From Prorocentrum cordatum (taxonomy: Eukaryota > Sar > Dinophyceae > Prorocentrales > Prorocentraceae): a stretch of DNA of 64,000 nucleotides. The stretch is from positions 288,501 to 352,500 of the forward strand of contig CAUYUJ010002692.1 in NCBI GenBank assembly GCA_963575745.1. The letters are read 5' to 3'. Each line of letters begins with the position of its first letter. The first letter of the stretch is position 1. A program made the translations under genes and the position numbers. Below are positions 53,371 through 63,980 of this stretch, one piece after another. A model generated the notes under the pieces. It had not been told where the DNA came from and searched no databases. It saw nothing but the letters and a program-made list of their open reading frames with translations.

Positions 53371-54589
53371 CCTGGATACCTCTCGGCGCCATCTTGGGCC
53401 TTCCTTGGACCCCCTGAGGGACCTCCTGGAGCTTCTTCGCGCCCTGTCAGGGCTCTCTCGGGGATAAGGAGGGGGAGGGGTACGAAGCTGAGGGCGGAGG
53501 GGAGGGCGAGGAGGAGGAGATTGAGGTGCAGGAGGGGGTGGAGTAGGAGGGGGGGGGGGGGGGGAGAAGGAGGCCATTATCCGCATCCTCACGTGGATCC
53601 TCCTCCTCGTCACCATTATCCTCCTCGTCGGTTACATGTCGACACGCACTTCGCAATGCGCCCCCTGGACCCACGGGGAGCTCTGCCGAAGGCCCCAGCG
53701 GCTAGAGTCGCACGTGTGGCCGCGCCCGTGCTGGCAAACCCTTCTAGCGCCTCGCGGCCCCATCGGAAGCTCAGCCGAAAGCCCCAATGGCAGGGGTCGC
53801 ATGCCTTGCAGCGCTAGTATTGGCACACCCTCGCGCGCTTCGCGGCCCCATCGCATGCTGTTCTCCTGGGCCGCGCCGACAAAGGAAAACTTCAACCGTG
53901 CTGGGCAGCGTCCAGATGCAACCCGTTGCGGCTGACCTCTGCGACTTCACGAGCAACGTCGTTGCGTCTTTCTCACGTGCGCGCGCAGGTCGGCCGTGAC
54001 GGGTTGCGCCCAGATGTTACCCGATACGGTTGGCCCATACGACCCCAACAGCAATGCCGCTCCATCGTCGTCACGAACGCACATGCATATCATCCATAAC
54101 GTGCTACATCCACATGTAACATTTGGCGGCTGGCTTCGGTGCCCAATCAGCAACGACGTTCCGTCCTTCTCACGCGCGCTTGAATCATTGTTCCAGCCCC
54201 TCCCCTCGTTCTCACCTCATCCGTGGTGCTCACAACTGCAGATGGTCGCGCCCATCATCTGGCTAATTTTGTTTCGTCGGGCCTGGGCGCACCCGCGATG
54301 TGAGATCTTATTGCGTGCGATTTCTAACGTTGTGACCTGCTGGGGCCAGCTTCGAATTGCGTCGATGGCCTTAGAATCGCCATTCGTTTTCGGTTTAGGT
54401 GGGTCTCTCGAGAGCCCAATCAGTGGCCTGATATGGGGCCGAGCATGCCTAAGCATTGGCTCGTGGGCTGGCCCGCTCGCTCGAAACGCGCGTCCTCTGG
54501 GGCCCGTTTCGAGGCGCGCCTGGCGCATGTACTTCGGGCCCCCGGCTTCGGCCCAGTAGGGCGCAGAGAACTTTCATTCCGTGGCCCAG
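53371..54589. other. Intron/insert sequence, no gene; short duplication
   Basis: GGA/GGTG runs at 53470-53570. A duplicated segment around CGCGGCCCCATCG (near 53752 and 53842) has about 90-base spacing, with a related CAGATGT(A/T)ACCCG word at 53912 and 54011. Ends in acceptor GTGGCCCAG (54589). No exon recognised. Confidence 0.5.
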
Positions 54590-54946
54590 GATGACGCCGA
54601 AAGGATTCAGAAGGGCCCCCATGGTGAACCCTGGTGGTCGAGCCGCCCCGCCCGCCGCGCGGCCCCCTCAGCCCTGGCGAGCTCCCCCGAGGGGCTGACG
54701 GACAAAGAGCGTTCCTTGAAAGGTCGGCCCGTCGGCCTCGTGGCCGCGCGGCTCGCAGCCGACGGGCGCGCCGCCGAAGCTGAGCACCAGAGCGCATTTT
54801 TCGTTGCGAGCATCAGCCGCCAGACGCGGTGCGAGGCCAGGGAGGCCTTGCGAGAGTTTCACAACGGCGAGCGTTTGCTCAGCATGGAGCGGCCTCGTCG
54901 CGCCGGCGAGCCCGAGGATCCCGCGTGCGCCAGCCACCTTACGTAG
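54590..54946 (+). pseudogene. Plus-strand gene, exon D (C terminus)
   Basis: DDAERIQKGPHGEPWWSSRP ... LKGRPVGLVAARLAADGRAA ... EALREFHNGERLLSMERPRR and stop TAG at 54944-54946. The GRP-x-G and ERP motifs follow a CRMTR-type motif in related sequences as I remember them, consistent with exon C. Function unknown. Confidence 0.5.
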
Positions 54947-56699
54947 ACTGGAGGAGAGTTAATCATCATCGAGTCACCGCTTCTTTGGATCGCCACGAAC
55001 AGGTCGCGTCTGGTTTATGTGAGGCGGGGCCGATTTGCCACCTCTGCCCGCAAGCATCAGCTTAAACGTTGTTGTTTGAAGTCTTCAATGCTTGGAGTGC
55101 TGAGTTTGGGGTCTTAGGAGTGGCTGCAATCAGAATGGGCGGTCGGGTGGAGGACCCCGACATGGCCCGTCTGAGGGGGGCGTTTCTGGTCTCCACAGGA
55201 GACGCGCAGCGTGTCGCGCGGGGGGGTCGTCCCCTGGTGCGACACACGGGGGGTTCGGATCCTCGATGCATTTGCTGTTCTGTGTCCAAAATCCTCCCCA
55301 ACGACACATCCCGTGTCGCCCCAGGGTCGTCTGTGGGTTCGGGAGACGCACGGGGTGTCGCCTCGGCGGGCCTGGGGGGTCCGGAGACACGCGCCGCGTC
55401 GCCGATTGGCGCCTACCAAGCACAGGAGCCCAGGAGCCCCCGTGGGGGAGGTGAAGGGAGTGGCTGAGCGAGGGCGGAGGGGCGCAGGAGGGGGTGGCGG
55501 GCGCGATGGTTCGGACGAGGTGGGGGGTGGAGGAGGCCCGAGGGAGCTAGACGATGGGGGCGAGTGACGCTTTCTTGGGGCAGATCCCTGGGACTTCTCG
55601 GGTTTCATCGAGTCTTTTTTCAAGCTTTCCCGAAGACTTTCCTGGTGCATTCCCTACGTTGCCTCGGGCCTGCCTGGGCGGCCGCTCCGGCGCTTTCTCT
55701 GCCCTCCCCCGAGGCCTCCATCGGGCCTTCTCTGTCTCATTGGGGGCGTGGGGGGGGGGGGGGGGGCGCCGAGGCCCTGTCGGATTTGCACAAAATCTTC
55801 TCTGGCCCCCCTGGAGCCCCCCCCCCGCTGGGCCATCGCGGAATCGCTTCTGGCGCGCCCGCCCGCGCCCCCCCAATCGGCCCTTTCGAGCCACCCCTGC
55901 GACTGTGAGCTGTGGGCAACTCGTGTGCCCATCATGGCTTGCCGTCCTAGGCTCGAGAGAGAGATCGTGATTTCGTGTGTTCTTCCTCAGAGATCTGAGG
56001 CCGCTCCGAGTGCAGCTCCATCTTTCGTCGCCGACGATGGCTGGCGCTGGGCGCGCTGCTGGCGCTCGCGGCGGTGGTCGGGCTGGTCGGAAGGGCGGCG
56101 GCGGCAGCCCCAGGAAGCCTCCCAAGCCCGACCGCCCCAACAAAAAACCGCCAGCAGCCGCTGGCGGCTGCCGTCGCTGGCCAGCGCGCCTGGACCAAGA
56201 CGAAGTTCACCGAGGACCGACCCGCCACCCTCTGCTTATTTTGATTACGTCTCTCTGCCACACGTTGCTGCCTTCCCAAACTATGCAATCCCCTTGTTTC
56301 CTGACAATGAGGTGGTGTTGGGCCCTCGTTTTGATAAGCGCAGCACCCAGCGTTCCTGCTTGCTCCTCCTCCCTCGCCTCCCCCCAATCGTCATGCCCAA
56401 CACTGCTCTCGCTGTCATATGGTGTAGCGCCATCGCCAGCAGCATCACACGTATTGCCCGCAGAAGCAGCATCAGCATACGCAACATCACCATCGTCACC
56501 ATCATCACCATACTCATCCCAAACGTCGTTCTCACCCTCATCATCATAGGTTTCATGTCGGAGGCTACTTGCAGGCCTCTTGGGCCATCTTGGACGCCTC
56601 ACGGGAGCCGACTATGCCGTCTTAGATGCGAATGAGACCATATTGGGCGGTCTTGGGTGCACCTCGGGCCGTCTTGGAGACGTCTAGCAGCTATCTTGG
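54947..56699. other. No supported gene; short GTGTCGC and CTTGG repeats
   Basis: 55190-55400 has recurring TGTCGC(C/G)C and GGGTCGTC words. 55748-55768 is a G run. 56020-56140 opens a short basic frame (AGAGRAAGARGGGRAGRKGG) that I cannot support as a gene. 56570-56790 is a CTTGG-type repeat that abuts the truncated RT element. Confidence 0.45.
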
Positions 56700-56799
56700 T
56701 CTCCCTTGGGGCCAGACCAGCCTTTGTTGGGGCATCGTGGAGGCCGTATTTGCCGCCTTAAAGGCATCTTGGAGGCAATGCGGCTCCAACTCGCCCGTG

Positions 56800-57785
56800 C
56801 CGTTTGCACCGCGAGGGCTCTGCCCCGAAGAGAGTCGCTGCGCCACCTTGGTCGGAGACGGCGAAGGGCTTTCCCTGAGCAGCATCGCGTAGAAGGCGAC
56901 CTGGGCGCCCGCGCCCCCCACGACGATGGGCGGCCCCTCGTCCGCGCGCACCGCGCTGAAGGCCCGGCCCGCGGCGAGCTCCACGGAGTCGGGTTCGTCG
57001 AACACGCAGTTCGCGAGCCCTGCATCTATAATCATTCTCTGCTCCCCCGACATCTCCCAGACCGAGAAGACGCCCACCTCCGCCCCCGCCAGGCGGCGGC
57101 ACTCGACGAGCCCCGCGGCCTCGGCTCGGCGGAGGAAGGCAGCGTAAACCCGCGGCCGTTGTCGAAATACAAGATCCCAATACGGGCGACTGACGACCGC
57201 CTCCAGCCTTTTGACCTCCGCGCGCTCTCTTGGCAAGAGCTCCCCTCTCAAACGGTCGACGGTGAATCTGCCCGCCGCGCCCCCAGCTGACTCCAAGTCG
57301 ACGGGCTCGAAGCCTGCGGGCGGGAGCGCGAGGTCGTGCACGTCGAACGGCGCGACGACAGACGGCCCACCATCGCATCGCCGCGATCCCCAGAGCTCGC
57401 CAAAGGCCCCCGAGGGCCCCACGTCGGGCGGCGGCGGACCGAGCTGCGACCGGGCCTCCCGGACCCGAGTCGCGCACTCGGCCTGCGCAGCCGTCGGGCG
57501 GGGAGCTCGATCCTCTCTCGGCTCGCCCGCGCCGCAATAGATGTGGTCGAGGGCGGCGATGGTCTCCGCCGCCCCAGACTGCAAGTGGGGCCGACGCTGA
57601 ACTCGCCGAAGCACTGAACGACAAGGTGGCACCGAATTAGCATCCTTCCCGGTGGCGAGGCCCTCGAGAGGGATGGGCAGGACGTCGCGCGGTCGGCCAT
57701 CGCCCTGGCCGCGCAGGCTCGAAAAACTCCTCGAAGACGCCGGGCGGCGGTCGGGGCCCTCCGCCCCCCGGCCAGCCTGCATCAC
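56800..57785 (-). pseudogene. Retroelement RT N-terminal region (no catalytic palm)
   Basis: One open frame: RDVLPIPLEGLATGKDANSV, PPPPDVGPSGAFGELWGSRR, VVSRPYWDLVFRQRPRVYAA, EVGVFSVWEMSGEQRMIIDA, NCVFDEPDSVELAAG. The PYWD...Y..FL...GL ... VG.F.VWK..G.QR.I.DaR..N..F order fits the fingers region of RTs, where the Arg-containing strand contacts incoming nucleotide. After AFYAMLLRE the similarity to an RT fades and motifs A-C are absent. Dead by truncation. Confidence 0.65.
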
Positions 57786-58972
57786 CCCTGCTCCTGCTGG
57801 CCCTTCGGGGCCCGCCCAGACTGCTGCTGCGAGGAGAGCAAGCGGCGCTCCTCACTCGCCTTCCTGACCTGCTTCATGACCGACGCGTCCCCCTCCACCT
57901 CCCTCGCGACGTAGTCGAGGAGGTCTGGGGCAGACATCGCCTCGCCCGTGTCCCGATGGGCGCCTGCAGGAACACGGATGCCTCGTCCACGAGGCCAGCG
58001 CGGTCGTGGAGGCCTCCGCTCTTGCCCTGCTTGCCCTTGCCCTTGCCGCCGCCGGCGGCGCCCTGGGCGCGCACGTACTCCACGAGCTGCGCGTGGCGCA
58101 TCGCCACCTCCAGGGCCGCCGCGTCGGGCACGTCGAGGCCGTCGTAGCAGCCGGCCTCCTCCATCATCCGAAGAACCACCCGAGGGCCTCCACGCCCCAG
58201 TCGGTCTTCGTGAGCCCGTAGACCTGCTTGAAGAACGCGTGGTGGTCCGTGGGACCACCGCCCCACCTGTTGATGAAGGCGGCACACCAGGCCACCGCCC
58301 TCGGACCTGGAATCGGCCAGTCGCTGAACTGGACCACCGGGAACATCGTCACCGCGTCTCGCCACGGCCACCGACGGCGGGCTGGGGGCGCACCCTCGGG
58401 CACCTCCACCATCTGCAGATCCAGGATGCGCGCGTCCGAGACTGGCGCCCGGGCTAGCCCCTTCTCAGGTCCTCCCGCGGGCGGCGGGCCCACTGGGGCG
58501 GCTGCGCCCTCGGCTAGGACCTCCGCCAGCAGCTTCAGGGCTCCACCTGGCGGCGGCACAGCGGGGCGGTCGTTGGCTCTCTCTCTCTCTCTTTCAATCT
58601 CTTTCTCTTTCTCTCTCTCTCTCTCTCTCTCGCCACGAAAATCTCGTTCGCCGGCGCCACGGCGTCGGCCTCCCGAGCGGCCAAGTCCGCCGGCCCCAGG
58701 TCGCTCCTGAAGCGGTAGCACTCCGCTCGAGGAGCGCCGCGAGGGGGGGGCCAGCGGCGGTCGGAAAACCGCACGGCTGCCACGTCCTGCTGGCTGTCGA
58801 GGTCCGGCAGCATCTCACTGTAGACGTCGTCGTCCGGCGTGCACACCAGCACGTTAGTCTCCGACGACTCCACCACTCCCAAAATTCGCCGTTGGTGCCA
58901 TAATCGAGGCGGGGCTCCGTCGTTGTACAACACGAGCGCCCACGCCTTCAGCCGCTGACTGAGATCCACCAT
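57782..58972 (-). pseudogene. Retroelement gag-like region
   Basis: Blocks in changing frames. 58972: SQRLKAWALVLYNDGAPPRL and NVLVCTPDDDVYSEMLPDLD. After a CT-repeat-derived Arg/Glu run (58580-58640): PVVQFSDWPIPGPRAVAWCA and KTDWGVEALGWFFG (58290-58165). Then AALEVAMRHAQLVEYVRAQG, and MSAPDLLDYVAREVEGDASV with KQVRKASEERRLLSS (57935-57820). The TPD-D-VY-E and KQ-RKA-EER motifs recall gag-like proteins of dinoflagellate retroelements (memory only). Confidence 0.55.
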
Positions 58973-59255
58973 CCTGCGGCGCCGACTTCACCACCACGCG
59001 CGTTGGCGTCAGCCACACGCCCAGCGCCAGGCCGGTGAAGAAGAAGCACCCCGCGCAGAGCAGTAGCGCCCAGGCCCCCAGCTCGCCGCTGGAGAGCGGA
59101 GCGGGCGGGTTGGGAGAGGCCCCAAGGCACGCTGGGCACTGGGGGCAGGGCGGGCAGGCCAGCACCGACGGGCAGCGCGAGAGCCAGAGGAGGCTCGCCT
59201 GCCCGCCCACGTGCGCCATCCCGGTCAGGGCGCCAGGCAGCAATCCTGCCATGCA
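58973..59255 (-). pseudogene. Retroelement N-terminal Cys/Pro-rich and membrane segment
   Basis: ATG at 59253 (MAGLLPGALTGMAHVGGQAS). CPPCPQCPACLG is followed by a hydrophobic helix (AWALLLCAGCFFFTGLALGV). A CPxCPxCxxC patch followed by one TM segment is unusual for a gag product; compare the membrane ORF of the YR element at 44669-45169. Function unknown. Confidence 0.5.
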
Positions 59256-59389
59256 CTGCTCGGAGCCTGGACCGAGAAAGCTTGAACGAAAGGGGTTACA
59301 GACACAGCATTCTGCAACGGATCGGCAGTATTCAGGCGAGGGGGCCGATGGACACATGAGGTAAACTATGTAGTATAAGTTTGTGTTTT

Positions 59390-59490
59390 CGTCTTCCCCC
59401 TCCTCCTCCTCCTCCTCCTCCTCCTCCTCGTCCTCCTCCTCTCCCTCCGCCTCCTCCGCCTCCTCCTCCTTCTCCTCCAGGAGCCTCTCG
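59390..59490. repeat. (TCC)n microsatellite
   Basis: CTCCTCCTCC run, about 85 bases. Confidence 0.9.
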
Positions 59491-59559
59491 CAAGCCTCCC
59501 ATAACGCTGCCATAAGCCTCTATCCTACCAGAAGCGTCTCGGAAGCAGTTTAGGAAACA

Positions 59560-60460
59560 GCTCAAACAGCCTTCACATCCTACCAGAAACGCCTGAAATG
59601 TTTGAGAAGATTCGGAAGATTATTATCAGCTTCTGAGAACCCTTACTGAAGCCTCTCATAAGGCTGTCATGAACCTCTCGGATGTCTCTCATCAAACTCT
59701 CAAAAGACCTTTAGAAGCCTCACATCAGCCTTTCATAAACCTCTCAAGAGCCTCATACGTCCCTCAGAAGTCTCAGAAGTCTCCTCGAATCCCCCAGGAA
59801 TCCTCAGGAATCCCTCCAGAGACCAAGGAATCCTTCGGGCAGCCGTCAGGCACGCTTCAGGAATCTCTCGGCAATCCTTCAAGGATCCCACAGGAATTTC
59901 TCGGGAATTCTTCAAGAATCCCTCAGGAATCCCTCAGGAATCCCTCAGGAACCCCTTCGGGAATCCTTCAGGCACCCTGACTATCCATCATAATGCCTTG
60001 GGAATCCTTCGGAGAATGCAAATATTCTTTGGGAATCCTCTGGTATCCTCGAGGAATCTTCAGGAATCCTTCGGCTATCCTCAGGAACCCCTTTTGGAAT
60101 CTGCAGGAAGGCTTGAGGAAACCTCAGATTCCCCCGGGAACCCTCCAGATTCCCCCAGGATTCCGCAAAGTTAACGACGACTCCTGTACCTTAGGATCCC
60201 CCCAAATTCCTCAGATTCCCAACGGACTCTCACTCGCACGCAGGATTCCCTCAGGATCCCCCGGATTCAGCAGGACTCGTCTGGATCCCGCTCCTTTGGT
60301 TTCTCCACTGTCCTCAGGAATCCGCAGATCCCCCAAGACATGCAAGGAGACTCCTCAGATTCTGTCAGGACTCCTCAGACCTCCTCAGAATTCCCCGAGA
60401 TCCCTGAAGATTTCTCATGGAACTCAGATGGTGCCTTGAGGAATCCGACGGAATCCTGGG
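59560..60460. repeat. Degenerate tandem of AGGAATCCYTC
   Basis: About 900 bases of roughly 10-12-base units (CAGGAATCCTTCAGG / GGAATCCCTC, earlier AGCCTCTCATA). The composition differs from the CCAAGA family but the period is similar. The frames here are periodic artefacts. Confidence 0.85.
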
Positions 60461-60868
60461 GGGCAAGATGAGGAACGCTGCGGCGAGAGCGGCGTTCCGA
60501 CATCTGCAAGACACCCCGCCAGATGTGACGTTTATAACCCCGTTCCCAGTAACGCCTTCGTACCACCACCAATTATATCCTGTAGCCCGCAGGTGACGCT
60601 TAGGCCCCGCCAGGAAAGGGGCTTCAACCCTAGTACTACGACTGATACTCATACCGATACCGCTACAGATACTGCTGATGCTGCTGCTGCTACTGCTACT
60701 GCTACTACAACTTGCCAACGGAAACGTTTAGTGTTAGAGGACAGAGAAGGAGGAGAGGGAGGAGGACGAGAAGGACGACAGCCTCAGAAAGGAAGGGAAG
60801 GCCTTACAGAAACAGCAGGGGACTGGCGGAAGGCGGCCAGCCCCTTAGATACTCTTCCTCGGTCCCAT
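60461..60868. other. No gene; short GATACT/CTGCTA tandem
   Basis: GATACCGCTACAGATACTGC-type units at 60640-60715 and a GGA run at 60740-60775. This would be intron 3' of the Cys-rich exon. Confidence 0.6.
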
Positions 60869-61566
60869 AAACGTTGAACCCTGACGGCCACGGTGTAACG
60901 GGACCCGCGCGGGACACATGATAAGCAAGCATGTCGCAAGATTCTCCGACAGAAGGGGGAGCGCAGTGCCCACATGTGCCGTCGAAGCCACTTATGCACC
61001 CACACTGCTCGCAACTCAGGCAATGTCCAGAGGCGGAGCAAAACGCACCTGTTTCACACTGGCTGTGGCCCGCGAGCTTATGGCAGGACATCTTGATGTA
61101 AAGATCCAGATTGTAGTAATCAGCAGGGCAGCCAGTGTGATTGGACGTCGCCATTAGTTGACAATCACCTATCGACGTGGTCCACGGGTCTACGAGTCCA
61201 TGGTCGACACCATAATTGAAGGCCACACAAGATTGAAACTCGTCGCACAATGCTGAGCAATCAGCAACCGACAACCCTTTGATGATGTTCATAACCCCCG
61301 CCCCGGCCTCCAGCGGCGTACCCTCCGAAGACGCACAGTTCCGCGCATGGTGCACGTATGTCTCTGGTGGCGCGGCACACTTGACAGCTCTCCAAATGTC
61401 CAGACCTCCATAGCAGTTGTTCTGCTCAAAACTCCTGGGGTCCCCATTCGGAAGGTCAGCGTCAGCCTCACACATCTGTCCGACTTCCATGGTCATGACG
61501 CACTCTGGCATATCGCACCCAGTATGGTCTCCATCTGTGCAAGGACAGTCGTTCAGCGACACGGCT
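60869..61566 (-). CDS. Cys-rich secreted-type protein exon with PAN/apple-like segment
   Basis: One open exon of about 230 residues with about 30 Cys. From 61566: VSLNDCPCTDGDHTGCDMPE, QNNCYGGLDIWRAVKC, then a PAN/apple-like spacing (ARNCASSEG ... SVADCSALCDEFQSCVAFNY ... GDCQLMATSNHTGC), then a CxxCxC module (CSASGHCLSCEQCGCISGFD). PAN domains bind protein or carbohydrate outside the cell; the match rests on Cys spacing and the L-C-x(5)-C-x-x-F pattern. Likely acceptor TTTCGAAG (61567-61574) and donor AAC|GTTTATGG (60868). Signal peptide and other exons are not visible. Open throughout, unlike most neighbours. Confidence 0.65.
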
Positions 61567-61899
61567 TCGAAACAAATAATCGCGGAATCCTCAGGGAAAG
61601 GAAGGAGGAGGAAGGGCAGGGGAAGGTGGCGGAGAAGGAGGAGAGGGTAGAGGGAAGATCAGGAAGGAGGAATGAGACAGATGAGGAGGAGCATGTATCC
61701 GCCAGTCCCCCTCACGGGGCCACCAGGCTCAGAGGGTTAAGCTTGTTGCTCCCTGCGCCAATTCCAGCATCCAGTTTCCAATGTGATGGGTCTGCTTCTG
61801 CTTCCCACTGTCAAATGTTGAAAACCGCGCAAAACGGCCCGAACCACCCTACACCACGCCCTCCGGGTGGTCTCAGAAATTCTGGAAGGGTCGTGGGGA
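61567..61899. other. No gene; GGA tract
   Basis: Purine-rich 61590-61690, then unique-looking sequence with no exon. Confidence 0.55.
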
Positions 61900-62660
61900 A
61901 CGTTTTTAAAAAAACGCTACAGTCGCACCCCCAAGGCAGAAAACCTTTACAAATTACACCGTACTCGCGTGCCCGAGGCCATGAGCCCCTGTATAAATTA
62001 TACTATATTCGCGTACCCGAAACCATAATCCCAAGTAAACTGAACTGTATGTGGGCCCCCGGGGCCACAAACATTCGCAAATTATGCCCTACTTGCGTCC
62101 CCGAAGCCAAAGCCCCGCATACATTACAGAATGTACGCGCCCCCGACGCCACGATCCATCGTAAATCACGCCGTATCTGCATCCTCCACCTCGTAATTCC
62201 CCGATAAACTTTACTAGACCCGCGCCGGCGTAAATGATTCAATGTCTGCGTCCGGATCCCTTGTAAATTATACCGAGGCCACGATCCCTCGCAAACGCAA
62301 AATACTCGCGTCCTCGAAGCCACGTTCACCCATTAATTATACATGAGTCGCGTCCCCGAGGCCACGGTCCCTCGGAAACTATAAAATAGTCGCCCCCCCG
62401 AAACCACGATCCCTAGTAATTTATACAGTATGCAAGCCCCCGAGGCCACGACCCCCGCAAGTGATGCCATAGTTGCACCTTCGTCCTCGAGGCCATAAAC
62501 CTCCGTAGGTTGTGCAATATTCGCACCCTCGAGGCCACGATCCCTCGCAAAGTATACAATAATTGCGTCACAGACGCCACAGTTCCCACCGTACATCACG
62601 CACAACATTCGCGTCCCCGCAAACCACGCCCCCGCAAGCCGCGCGCGCACGCGGGCGGGC
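61900..62660. repeat. Minisatellite, about 45-bp unit (CCCGAGGCCACGA / AAATTATAC)
   Basis: About 15 units, each with a CGCGTCCCCGAGGCCACGAT-like head and an AT-rich tail (AAATTATACTATATTCGC). Copies drift in length from 40 to 50 bases. Confidence 0.88.
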
Positions 62661-62689
62661 GGGCGGGCGGCCTCAAGAATGCGCCGTTG

Positions 62690-62995
62690 GAAAGCGCCTC
62701 CTAAAAACCAGCCGAAAACCTTTCTCCGGAAGGCTTTTGAAAGAACCCTCTTAAAATACCGGCCAAAAAATATTCCTCCGGAGTGTTGTTTGGAAGACCC
62801 CCGAAAAACCGTCCTAAAACCTTCCTCGGTAAGTGCTTGTTGGAACAACCTTCCCAGAAACTCTCTAAAGCCTTCCGCGGGACAGCTGCTCGGAAGAACC
62901 CAAAAAAAACTGTCCTAGAACCGTATTCAGGAAGGCTTTTTGGAAGAACCCCCCTTCGACGACCCCCTGAAACCTTCGTCGGGAAGGTCCCAGGA
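62690..62995. repeat. Minisatellite, about 60-bp unit (CCTTCCTCGG ... TTGGAAGAACC)
   Basis: About five units of AAAACCTTTCTCCGGAAGGC / TTTTGGAAGAACCC, ending where the LINE endonuclease fragment begins. Confidence 0.85.
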
Positions 62996-63980
62996 GGGGT
63001 TGGTCGAACTGCCGCACCCAACCAGCCTGAGCGGAGCCTCGGCGCGCCTGGCCACGGTGACGGCGACGGGTCGGTGAAGCCAGGTGATCGCCTCGACGCT
63101 AGCCTCGACCGCGTACTTGACTCCATTGAGCATCGGCTAGTGGATGAGAAAGTAGTCCAGCGTGGTGGCAGGCACCGCCTGGACACAGGCGGGCCCCTGC
63201 GGTGCAACGCATACAGCGTCTGCAAAGTGTAACCAGTCGTGCTGCAGCAGCTCCTGTGGCGGCATGTCGAAGTCTCCCCCGACGACCCACGTCAGTCCTG
63301 AGCCCTCCGCCACCTGCTTCAAGTACTTCATCACCTGCCACGCGATCGCCAGGTTGCGAGGTGAACGGCCCTCGCCCGCGCGCAGGTAGAGCGCCACCGC
63401 CACAGAACCGCCAGGGCGCGCTGCATGCACGTGCGCCGCCACTGCCCGGCCAGGTACGACGACCCCGCCGTCGAGCATCGGCGCCTCGGCGACGGCAGTG
63501 TCCGACTTCGCCAGCACGGCGACGCCGCCCTCGGCGCCGCCGGCAGCCGTGCCCACGGCGGAACACCACGCCCCACGCCAGCCAGCGTCCTGGGCCTCAC
63601 CCTGCACCTCTGGGAGCTTCTCCAGCCCTGCGCAGTGCTCCTGCGCCGGCACCGCGTCGCCGGGGCAGTCGACTAGGCACTTGGTCAAGATCCCGAAGGA
63701 ATGCGCGCTCACTGCGGTAATATGCAGGCTGCTTCTCGCCATGACATGCGACGCAGACTCCCCGCCGCGCGCGTGGCCTCTCGACCACGCACCACTCGGG
63801 CTCGGCTGGGCGGATGCGCTCGACGGCCGCGCGAAGTTCTTCCTCAGTGGCATCGCCAGATTTAGGTATGTCAGCACCAGACTCGCGCGGGAAGTCCCGA
63901 AGCTCCTCGGCCGCGGCTCGGTCGACGGACCCCCCCCTGGACTTCGCCGTCGCCCTCCTCCATGGCAGCAGTCTGCGCAA
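62996..63980 (-). pseudogene. LINE endonuclease-domain fragment (second LINE family)
   Basis: On the minus strand: an upstream block in another frame (ATEEELRAAVERIRPAEPEW, near 63850), then SSLHITAVSAHSFGILTKCL, VPAQEHCAGLEK (metal-binding Glu), GGVAVLAKSDTAV, LTWVVGGDFDMPPQELL (GDFN position, Asn to Asp) and TTLDYFLIH. These are the EEP motifs in order. A TAG at 63137-63139 is followed in the same frame by NGVKYAVEASVEAITWLHRP (the HRPV strand). It stops at the 60-bp minisatellite near 62996, so RT and RNase H are missing. The sequence differs clearly from the LINE at 2529. It probably continues upstream past the window end. Confidence 0.7.

Larger units (their letters stand above)
56700..59255 (-). 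mobile_element. Truncated retroelement with gag-like and N-terminal RT regions
   Basis: Read on the minus strand, an N-terminal Cys/Pro and membrane segment, a gag-like region and the first part of a reverse transcriptase occur in order, then sequence resembling RT ends near 56800 where CTTGG repeats begin. The palm and catalytic Y-x-D-D are missing. At least four frame shifts lie between the blocks. Its architecture differs from both the LINE at 2529 and the YR element. No terminal repeats were found, so the class is undetermined. Confidence 0.6.

Noticed and set aside
3427-63139. Reassignment of UAG to a sense codon
   Set aside because: TAA and TGA interruptions occur too, genes with intact frames end normally (for example TAG at 54944), and a TAG excess is expected when GC3-rich codons mutate.
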